Source: JBKPFU01 sp046728975
Lineage (GTDB): Bacteria > Actinomycetota > Thermoleophilia > Gaiellales > Gaiellaceae
Assembly (NCBI GenBank): GCA_046728975.1
Contig: JBKPFU010000151.1
Span: forward strand, 1-5,388
Length of the DNA stretch: 5,388 bases
Direction of reading: 5' to 3'
Shown here: one piece after another, positions 1 through 4,625 of the stretch
How positions within the stretch are numbered: the first letter of the stretch is position 1
How the letters are laid out: each line of letters opens with the position of its first letter
Made by a program: the position numbers and the translations under genes
The notes under the pieces: model-generated
What the model was told of the DNA's origin: nothing
The model's input: only the letters and a program-made list of their open reading frames with translations
The model's database searches: none

Positions 1-8
1 GCCTCGGG

Positions 9-14
9 CATAAT
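9..14 (+). promoter_or_regulatory. Possible -10 element upstream of the response regulator
   Basis: CATAAT matches five of six positions of the TATAAT consensus and lies in the only AT-rich patch (about 9-24) before the regulator gene. The matching -35 would fall outside the window, so this cannot be confirmed. It would give a 5' leader of roughly 75-80 nt. Confidence 0.2.
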
Positions 15-46
15 TGTTTACTTCCAGCAACAGAGGAAGGGAGCCA

Positions 47-115
47 GTGCGAGCTGGAGCCGACTCGTTGCTGCGGCAGCCGCGAGGCACGCCACCAGGT
101 GGTCGCGCTGCCTGA
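47..115 (+). CDS. Possible 22-codon leader peptide overlapping the regulator start
   Basis: A GTG at 47 opens a 22-codon frame ending in TGA at 113-115, just inside the regulator gene and in a different frame from it. A purine-rich stretch (GAGGAAGGGAG, 33-43) lies directly upstream and is a better ribosome-binding site than anything before the regulator GTG at 99, where only GAGG at 84-87 is visible. The regulator could therefore be translationally coupled to this short frame. The predicted peptide is basic and unrecognised. It may equally be chance, with the purine stretch simply part of the leader. Confidence 0.2.
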   Translation: MRAGADSLLRQPRGTPPGGRAA

Positions 116-767
116 TCTCAGGATTCTCGTCGTGGCAGAGAGCCGTCTCTACCGGGACGCGATTTGCTCAGCGCTCGCGCAGGTGGGGGGAATAGCGATC
201 TGCGATGCGGCGGCTCCCGCGGGGGATGTCACTGCACATGGGTCGCCGCATCGGCCAGACGTGGCGCTGGTCGACGCGAGCGTGCCCGACGCCGTCGCTT
301 CCGTTCAAACAGTTCGGCAAGTCTGGCCTGGGGTGCGGGTCGTTGTCCTCGCCGCGTCCGAGGAGGAGCCCGACCTAGTCCGCTTCGCCGAGGCTGGAGT
401 CAACGGCTTCGTCCTGCACCAGGAGTCGCTGGAGCAGCTCGCGGCAGTCATTTACGGCGTCGCGCACGGCGAAGCGCCGTGCCCACCGCGACTCGCCGCC
501 ACATTGCTTCAGCGCCTGTCGGCGCTCGCCGCCCGCGTGCCCGATGCAGGTGCGGAGGCGGACCTGACGGCGCGCGAGCTCGAGATCGCATCGCTCGTCG
601 CGGAGGGCCTGCCGAACAAGGAGATCGCACGGCGCCTGCACATCGAGCTGGCGACCGTCAAGAACCACGTCCACAGCATCCTCTCCAAGCTTCAGGTGAC
701 TCGCCGCGCCGAGGTTGCTCGCCGCCTGCGCGCGACGGCGCCCGTGGGCGCACTAGGCCCAACTTAG
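99..767 (+). CDS. NarL/FixJ (LuxR-type) response regulator with degenerate receiver domain
   Basis: A 222-residue DNA-binding regulator of the usual NarL-family length and layout. The receiver domain covers about residues 7-125 (RILVV first strand; VALVDASVP with D59 as the likely phosphoacceptor; S87 as the conserved Ser/Thr). A linker follows, then a LuxR-type helix-turn-helix at about 155-210 (LTARELEIASLVAEG, NKEIARRL, TVKNHVHSILSKL). Two conserved receiver positions have changed. The first residue of the usual acidic pair is A13 (only E14 remains), and the conserved lysine before the final receiver helix is H107. Metal binding and aspartyl phosphorylation may therefore be weak or absent, which is inference. 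The GTG at 99 puts the first receiver strand at a normal distance from the N terminus, although the frame stays open to the window edge with no other ATG, GTG or TTG. No partner kinase is visible. The assignment to the family is firm; the target genes are unknown. Confidence 0.92.
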   Translation: MVALPDLRILVVAESRLYRDAICSALAQVGGIAICDAAAPAGDVTAHGSPHRPDVALVDASVPDAVASVQTVRQVWPGVRVVVLAASEEEPDLVRFAEAGVNGFVLHQESLEQLAAVIYGVAHGEAPCPPRLAATLLQRLSALAARVPDAGAEADLTARELEIASLVAEGLPNKEIARRLHIELATVKNHVHSILSKLQVTRRAEVARRLRATAPVGALGPT

Positions 768-777
768 ATCCTGTCGC

Positions 778-804
778 TGAATCTCATTTAGGCCTGAGGA
801 TTCA
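778..804. repeat. Imperfect inverted repeat after the response regulator
   Basis: TGAATC (778-783) pairs with GATTCA (799-804), and TCA (784-786) with TGA (795-797). This gives nine pairs with G798 bulged and an 8-nt loop. It begins 10 nt after the regulator stop codon, so it could stabilise or help terminate that transcript. No U-run follows, so it is not a classic intrinsic terminator. Confidence 0.35.
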
Positions 805-970
805 GGCGAAACGGGAGGTGCGGCTCTACAGTCGGGCAGTGCTGATCTTCGTGGCTGCCAGTCCGGCGAGAGTGTGAGGGGAGTCGCACTTTCGAGGGCG
901 CCGGCGAGGAGGCCTCGACTCGGCCGCTGGGGGGGATCGACCACCAAACGATCAGCGGTCTGGGGTCAGT

Positions 971-1006
971 AACAGGAGAGCCGCCGAAGCGGCTCTCCTG
1001 TTGTGT
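971..1006 (+). terminator. Strong hairpin, probable intrinsic terminator
   Basis: AACAGGAGAGCCGC (971-984) pairs perfectly over 14 bp with GCGGCTCTCCTGTT (989-1002) around a CGAA tetraloop. TTGTGTT follows from 1001 in the plus direction, a weak U-rich tail of the kind often seen in GC-rich genomes. The minus-strand continuation (ACTGACCCC) has no U-run, so the plus orientation is favoured. It sits 203 nt past the regulator stop, so it ends either a long 3' untranslated region or a separate short transcript. Confidence 0.7.
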
Positions 1007-1054
1007 TCGCACGATTGACCGTCGAAAGATCCACGCTGGCACTACCGTCTAGAG

Positions 1055-1109
1055 AGAGCCGGTGGGTGCTTGGCGGCCGGACTGGCTGGCGAAGCAACCC
1101 GCCGGCTCT
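1055..1109. other. Long unassigned hairpin, possible structured RNA
   Basis: AGAGCCGGTGGGT (1055-1067) pairs with ACCCGCCGGCTCT (1097-1109) over 13 contiguous pairs, one of them U-G (1063 with 1101). Past a bulged A1096, GCTT (1068-1071) pairs with AAGC (1092-1095). GCC (1076-1078) can then pair with GGC (1084-1086) around a 5-nt loop. A TANNNT-like TACCGT lies at 1043-1048, just upstream on the plus strand, so a transcript could begin at the base of the stem. A TTGACC at 1015-1020 is 22 nt further up, too far for a normal -35. I cannot match the structure to 4.5S/SRP RNA, a SAM riboswitch or a glycine riboswitch from memory. It lies beyond the 3' end of the GYD gene, so a minus-strand terminator is another option, although no U-tract is seen on either strand. 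Confidence 0.4.
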
Positions 1110-1228
1110 AATTTGGTAGATCAGCCTTCGGCTCATTTCCTGCGGCCCGCTCTTCAGGAGAACGCTCTTTCCGAACCTTTTGACCGTTGTTTGCGAAGTT
1201 CCGGGAAAGTCGGTGTCGGGGCGCGCGA

Positions 1229-1519
1229 TCAGAGCTTGCGGATGATCGCCTCGGCCTCGTCGCGCGTAAAGGCGCGGAGGGTTTCGGTGTGCTCGGCGCC
1301 GACGCGCTGGAGCTTCATCAGGATCTCGGCGGCGGTCTCGTCGTCAGGCGCCTCGAAGATCTCGACGACGTCGTAGCGGCCGAGCGTGACGTAAACGCCG
1401 ATCAGCTGGCCGCCGGCCGTCTCGATGATCCGCTCCCCGTCCTCGACCCGCTCGCGCCAGGCAGGAAGTCCGGCGACTCCCTGCGACGTCCATCGCATAA
1501 GCGTCACGTAATGCGGCAC
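1229..1519 (-). CDS. GYD-domain protein
   Basis: A small protein of 96 residues that reads as one complete GYD domain. It has PHYVTLMRWT at the N terminus, the family-defining GVYVTLGRYDVVEIFEAPDD in the middle (residues 41-60) and TETLRAFTRDEAEAIIRKL at the C terminus. GYD proteins are small cytoplasmic ferredoxin-like alpha/beta proteins, and I know of no firmly established biochemical function for them. The reading frame stays open far upstream, but homology begins at the GTG at 1519, which places V-P-H-Y-V-T at the expected family start, so I chose it. No Shine-Dalgarno sequence is present before it; a leaderless transcript is possible. It is divergent from the pseudouridine synthase gene, with 90 bp between the two start codons. 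There is no signal peptide or membrane segment. The family call is firm and the role unknown. Confidence 0.88.
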   Translation of the reverse strand: MPHYVTLMRWTSQGVAGLPAWRERVEDGERIIETAGGQLIGVYVTLGRYDVVEIFEAPDDETAAEILMKLQRVGAEHTETLRAFTRDEAEAIIRKL

Positions 1520-1525
1520 ACAGCA

Positions 1526-1554
1526 ACGAAACAGCGCCAAATTTGCGAAGTCAA
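1526..1554 (-). promoter_or_regulatory. Possible promoter for the GYD gene
   Basis: On the minus strand TTGACT (1554-1549) is a five-of-six match to the -35 consensus. It is followed after 17 nt by TTTCGT (1531-1526), a poor -10 element. If real, transcription would begin at about the GTG start codon (1519), giving a leaderless mRNA, which fits the missing ribosome-binding site. Confidence 0.22.
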
Positions 1555-1564
1555 GGCCGCGCGA

Positions 1565-1597
1565 GCCAGGTCCGGGGGTCAGACCCTCGGACCTGGC
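1565..1597. repeat. Near-perfect extragenic palindrome (REP-like) between divergent genes
   Basis: GCCAGGTCCG (1565-1574) and CGGACCTGGC (1588-1597) pair perfectly. The inner GGGGT and ACCCT extend the stem to 15 bp with one U-G pair and a CAG loop. The core reads GGGTCAGACCC, itself a palindrome about a central A. It fills the middle of the 90-bp gap between two divergent genes, an unusual place for a terminator. It could be an operator, a 5' leader structure or a copy of a dispersed REP-type element. From memory, similar GGTCCGGGGGTC palindromes recur in Thermoleophilia-like genomes, but only one copy is in this window. Confidence 0.65.
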
Positions 1598-1603
1598 CAG
1601 AAT
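1598..1603 (+). promoter_or_regulatory. Possible -10 element for the pseudouridine synthase gene
   Basis: CAGAAT matches four of six consensus bases. It ends 6 nt before the GTG at 1610, the spacing typical of leaderless actinobacterial genes. No Shine-Dalgarno sequence is seen before that GTG. The corresponding -35 region would fall inside the palindrome at 1565-1597 and shows no consensus match. Confidence 0.2.
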
Positions 1604-1609
1604 TGGCCT

Positions 1610-2362
1610 GTGCGTTTGAATGCCTATCTGGCGCGGGCGGGAGTGGCGTCGCGGCGCAAGGCGGACGAGCTGATCAAGGCCGGGCGCGTGCACGTGAACG
1701 GCGAGCCGGGGCAGCTGAACACGTTCGTCGGCGCACGCGACCGGGTCGAGGTGGACGGCCGGCCGGTCGAGCGGCAGGCGCTTGCGTACGTGCTGCTGCA
1801 CAAGCCCGCAGCGGTGGTAACGACGGCGCGCGATCCGCACGGGCGCAAAACCGTGGTCGACCTGGTCGAGCACGAGTCGCGGGTCGTCCCGGTCGGACGC
1901 TTAGACGCCGACACGACGGGGGCGCTCCTGCTCACGAACGATGGCGAGCTCGCGCACCGGCTGGCGCACCCCCGCTACGAGGTCGAGAAGGTCTACGAGG
2001 TCGACGTCGAGGGCGAACCGTCAGACGAAACGCTGAGGCGGCTCCAAAAAGGCGTCGACCTCGACGATGGAGTCACCGCACCCGCGCACGTCCGCCGCCT
2101 CTCGCCCTCGAAGCTGGAGCTCGCGATCCACGAGGGCCGCAAGCACCAGGTGAAGCGGATGCTCGCGGCGGTCGGCCACCCGGTGATCCGCCTCCACCGC
2201 AGCCGCTATGCGGGACTGACGCTCGAAGGGCTCGAGCCCGGCGCTTGGCGCGAGCTCGAGCCCTCCGAAACGGCGCGACTCAGGTCATCGCCGCCAGAGC
2301 CGCCGACTGCACGATCAACGCCTGCGCCTGTGCGATCCAGGCGCGGGCCTGGTTCTCGTTGA
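1610..2362 (+). CDS. rluB: RluB/RsuA-family 23S rRNA pseudouridine synthase
   Basis: A 250-residue enzyme that converts a specific uridine of rRNA to pseudouridine; members of this branch usually act on 23S rRNA during ribosome assembly in the cytoplasm. An N-terminal S4 RNA-binding domain covers about residues 1-55 (RLNAYLARAGVASRR, AGRVHVNG). The catalytic domain follows: LLHKPAAVVTT, then the signature GRLDADTTGALLLTNDGE with D99 as the catalytic aspartate, EKVYEVDVEG, and the late motif EGRKHQVKRML (residues 175-185). The GTG at 1610 starts directly at the S4 domain. Past about residue 225 the protein is a Pro/Ser/Arg-rich tail (RSSPPEPP, PAPVRSRRGPGSR) encoded opposite the end of the convergent hydrolase gene. 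In many actinobacteria the gene follows scpA-scpB; here those are absent and a GYD gene is divergent instead. Which 23S or 16S position it modifies cannot be told from this, so the symbol is a family-level assignment. Confidence 0.92.
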   Translation: MRLNAYLARAGVASRRKADELIKAGRVHVNGEPGQLNTFVGARDRVEVDGRPVERQALAYVLLHKPAAVVTTARDPHGRKTVVDLVEHESRVVPVGRLDADTTGALLLTNDGELAHRLAHPRYEVEKVYEVDVEGEPSDETLRRLQKGVDLDDGVTAPAHVRRLSPSKLELAIHEGRKHQVKRMLAAVGHPVIRLHRSRYAGLTLEGLEPGAWRELEPSETARLRSSPPEPPTARSTPAPVRSRRGPGSR

Positions 2363-4547
2363 TCCGCGTCCCGCCGAACGCGGCCGCGTCGAGCGCGGCG
2401 CGGATCTGGGAGGCCACGTTGTCGCGTGCCGTCGTCAGCGCCGCGATCTGGTTCTCGATCGACGTGTAACGGCTGTCGTCGCTCGCGTTCCCGCTCCTGA
2501 TCGCCTTCGTCGATGCCTGGAGCAGGTTCGTCGCGAACGCGCCGAACGGTGCGTTCAGCTGCTTGTACATCGCCCCGAGTCGGCGGAGCGTCCCCGAGTG
2601 CGCGCGGAGCGAGTGAGGCAGCGCGTGCCGCTCGAGCTGCCCGACGAGCACGCGGCCGTCGTGCACGTAGGAGTCCTCGAGGCCGAGCAGGCTGAGCATC
2701 GTGGGCCGCACGTCCGTGTGGTCGGCCCAGGTGGTGTCGTCGTTGTGCTGCTTCCGGATCCCGGGTCCGACCAGGCCGAGCCAGGTCGTCGCGATCTCCG
2801 GCTGGATGCCGCCGTGGTTCCACGCGAACGTACTCGTCGGCGGCGTCGTCGGCACGGTGATGCACGGCGACGAGCAGTTCGGCGCGCCCGCGAAGAGGAA
2901 GTAGTCGGGGAGCGCGAACATCGTCAGCGTCGGCGTCCGCTGCGGATCGGCCGTGATCATATGCAGCGTCTTCATCGCGATCGGGTCGGCCAGCGCGGCT
3001 GTGATGTTCTCGGTGATTCCCGTGTACGGATTGGTCGCCGTCAGGTTGCCGAGGCCCCGACCGAAGGCGCGGGTCACAGGCGCCGTCCTGGACGGGTTGC
3101 CGGTGATGTAGATCGTCGGCGCCATGTCCGCATGGACGGTGAAGGGCGTCGTGATCCCTTGCTGCGTGGCCATCAGGCCCGCCAGGTTGCCGTTGATCTC
3201 GCCCTTCAGGCTGTAGTTGCAGGGCACGTTGACGCCGTCGCAGCCCGCCGGAGTCGGGATCGCGCCGGCGAAGTGGTCACCTTCCTCGGTCGTGAAGACG
3301 AACAGGGTGTTCTTCCTCGTGATCCCGTGGTCGGCGAGGCGGTCGAAGAACTTCGCGAACGCGTCGTCGTATGCCTTGAGCTGCTGGACGTAGCCGGTCT
3401 CGCCCGGCCCCTGCGTGGTGTGGATCTCGCCCGCAGCCCCGTGCAGATCGTGCGCGTCGGAGATGTAGCCGAACGTGATCGGGATCCCCGCCTCCTGCAT
3501 CTGCGCGACGTAGGAGAGAGTCGTCGAGGCGAACAATCCGTCGAAGCCCGGGAACCCCGGCTGGTTGAACGGATCGGCGATCAGCGTCCCGTCGAGCTTC
3601 TTCAGTCCCGTCTGCCCATTCACCGTCGCGTTCGTGCAGTTCGAGGTCGAGACGGTGCAGATGGCCGGGTTGACGTATTTGGCGCCGAAGAGACCCTGAA
3701 AGCCGCCGTAGCCGCCGGGCTCGTCCGGCAGGAGATCCGGGCGGGCGTTCGGGTTGCCGGCGCAGATGCTCTTCGAGGTCTTGGCGCAGTGGATCGCCAT
3801 TCCCACGAAATCGGTCTGTGCCAGGGCCCTTGCTGCCGTTCCTGCTGGGGCGGCGTTCGAGGTCTGGGCCTCGAGCCACTCCGGTGAGCCCGCTCCGAAT
3901 ACCTTGGTCATATCGCCGTTCGGCCCGGTGCCGGTGTTCTCGAGCACGACGTTGGCGAGCGCCGTCGCGCCGAAGTCGCACCCGGCGCGGGTGTATGGCA
4001 CCCACGGCGCAGGCGTGTTCTTCGGCGACCCACTGTCGCCGGTGACCATGTTCGGCGTCGGGTCGGTCGCCGGGATGTTGAGGTCGTCGACGAGGTCGGT
4101 CCAGTACTTGAAGGACGAGGACGACGCCGTCGAGCCGTCGGCGCGGAAGTAGCGGTACGAGTTCGACACCGCCTGGCCGTGTCGGTCGGAGTACATGCCC
4201 GTCAGATTCGTGAGGATCCCGTTCGCGGTGTGCGAGATCAGCACGGTGTGGTCGTTCGTCATCAAGCGACCGTTCCCCCGGACGAAGTTGAGCAGGTGCG
4301 GCATCTGCTCGACGTCCGACGGGACGTTGGGGTTGTCCCGCAGGAAGTGGACGTTGTCAAAGATCAGATAGACGACGTGCTTGACGCCGTTGTCGAGCTT
4401 GCACTTGGCAGCGGGCGAGCCGTGGTGCCCCCGCACGCTCTTCGTGCCGCCGCCGCTCGCGGTCTGTGTCGCGCCCAACACCGCACCCGCCGTCAACAAC
4501 GCGACGGCCAGCGCGGCGAAGGCGGTCCTCCTGGCTCTCCCCTTCAT
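2280..4547 (-). CDS. Secreted alkaline-phosphatase-superfamily hydrolase (phosphodiesterase-like)
   Basis: A 755-residue exported metallohydrolase. Residues 1-26 form a Sec-type signal peptide: KGRARR, a hydrophobic Ala/Leu run and a likely cut after VLGA. The alkaline-phosphatase-like domain covers about residues 55-640. D64 (VYLIFDN) is the first metal ligand. T107 in SHTANG is the likely nucleophile, with LTGMYSDRHG following at the spacing seen in nucleotide pyrophosphatase/phosphodiesterases. YISDAHDLHG (361-370) supplies an Asp/His pair, D424-H425 (TTEEGDHF) the second, and H578 (WNHGG) the last His. DVRPTMLSLLGL (612-623) is the usual late motif. All two-metal ligands thus appear present; the substrate is unknown. 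Ten cysteines fall largely in close pairs (254/262, 297/304, 436/443, 558/562, plus 49 and 190), consistent with disulfides outside the cell. Residues 640-755 are a predicted helical extension. No lipobox or C-terminal anchor is seen. The gene lies 78 bp downstream of trpS, and its 3' end overlaps the pseudouridine synthase gene. Confidence 0.88.
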   Translation of the reverse strand: MKGRARRTAFAALAVALLTAGAVLGATQTASGGGTKSVRGHHGSPAAKCKLDNGVKHVVYLIFDNVHFLRDNPNVPSDVEQMPHLLNFVRGNGRLMTNDHTVLISHTANGILTNLTGMYSDRHGQAVSNSYRYFRADGSTASSSSFKYWTDLVDDLNIPATDPTPNMVTGDSGSPKNTPAPWVPYTRAGCDFGATALANVVLENTGTGPNGDMTKVFGAGSPEWLEAQTSNAAPAGTAARALAQTDFVGMAIHCAKTSKSICAGNPNARPDLLPDEPGGYGGFQGLFGAKYVNPAICTVSTSNCTNATVNGQTGLKKLDGTLIADPFNQPGFPGFDGLFASTTLSYVAQMQEAGIPITFGYISDAHDLHGAAGEIHTTQGPGETGYVQQLKAYDDAFAKFFDRLADHGITRKNTLFVFTTEEGDHFAGAIPTPAGCDGVNVPCNYSLKGEINGNLAGLMATQQGITTPFTVHADMAPTIYITGNPSRTAPVTRAFGRGLGNLTATNPYTGITENITAALADPIAMKTLHMITADPQRTPTLTMFALPDYFLFAGAPNCSSPCITVPTTPPTSTFAWNHGGIQPEIATTWLGLVGPGIRKQHNDDTTWADHTDVRPTMLSLLGLEDSYVHDGRVLVGQLERHALPHSLRAHSGTLRRLGAMYKQLNAPFGAFATNLLQASTKAIRSGNASDDSRYTSIENQIAALTTARDNVASQIRAALDAAAFGGTRINENQARAWIAQAQALIVQSAALAAMT

Positions 4548-4551
4548 GAGG

Positions 4552-4558
4552 CCTCCTT
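4552..4558 (-). promoter_or_regulatory. Ribosome-binding site of the secreted hydrolase
   Basis: AAGGAGG on the minus strand is a perfect anti-16S match, with CCTC (4 nt) between it and the ATG at 4547. The spacing is slightly short. It fixes the start and implies strong initiation, unlike the other complete genes here, which lack a clear site. Confidence 0.75.
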
Positions 4559-4578
4559 CATGGATGTCGGCGGCCGCG

Positions 4579-4584
4579 AATCTA
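4579..4584 (-). promoter_or_regulatory. Possible -10 element for the secreted hydrolase
   Basis: TAGATT fits the TANNNT actinobacterial -10 pattern and would place transcription start at about 4572, giving a 25-nt leader. No convincing -35 is seen at 16-18 nt, so the gene may instead be cotranscribed with trpS. Confidence 0.22.
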
Positions 4585-4625
4585 ACGGAGTCCGATAGAG
4601 GACGCGACCTGCGTCGGCGGTGCGA

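Larger units (their letters stand above)
768..1228. other. 461-bp region without a convincing gene, rich in hairpins
   Basis: This lies between the 3' ends of two convergent genes, the response regulator (+) and the GYD protein (-). Open frames on both strands here have no recognisable domains and no good ribosome-binding sites, so I treat it as non-coding. It holds an imperfect inverted repeat at 778-804, a terminator-like hairpin at 971-1002 and a long hairpin at 1055-1109. It also holds a weaker inverted repeat at 1167-1209, in which CTTTCC and GAAC pair with GTTC and GGAAAG across a 2-nt bulge and a 21-nt loop. That last repeat is 20 nt beyond the GYD stop and could help end its transcript, but it lacks a U-tract. 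Confidence 0.6.

Noticed and set aside
1..26. Twin-arginine type signal in the hydrolase (residues R6-R7)
   Set aside because: RRTAFAAL lacks the conserved Phe/Leu pattern of the Tat motif, so a Sec signal is more likely. Numbers here are residues of that protein, encoded at 4547-4470.
958..970. GGGGTCAG shared with the palindrome at 1565-1597, as a possible second copy
   Set aside because: Only eight bases match and there is no partner arm, so chance is likely.
874..972. A 32-codon plus-strand frame (GTG start) ending in TAA at the base of the terminator hairpin
   Set aside because: It has only a weak GGCGAG upstream, uses AGG for four arginines (rare in GC-rich genomes) and matches no family. 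The position next to the terminator is suggestive but not enough.
788..1042. Minus-strand frames of 64 and 84 codons across the non-coding region
   Set aside because: No domain, no ribosome-binding site, and composition like random GC-rich DNA; one frame spans the terminator hairpin.
1123..1133. AGCC/GGCT mini-hairpin as terminator of a small RNA from 1055
   Set aside because: Only four pairs with a 3-nt loop, followed by CATTTCC; insufficient by itself.
1187..1609. Upstream extension of the rluB frame on the plus strand
   Set aside because: It is antisense to the GYD gene and crosses the palindrome; the S4 domain begins at the GTG at 1610.
1520..1873. Upstream extension of the GYD frame on the minus strand
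   Set aside because: It runs antisense through the S4 domain of rluB, and homology to GYD proteins begins at the GTG at 1519.
2598..3887. A 429-codon Arg/Val-rich plus-strand frame
   Set aside because: It is the antisense shadow of the hydrolase gene, with arginine-rich low-complexity text and no domain.
4601..4615. GACGC/GCGTC inverted repeat after trpS as its terminator
   Set aside because: A 5-bp stem with a 5-nt loop and no U-run is too weak.
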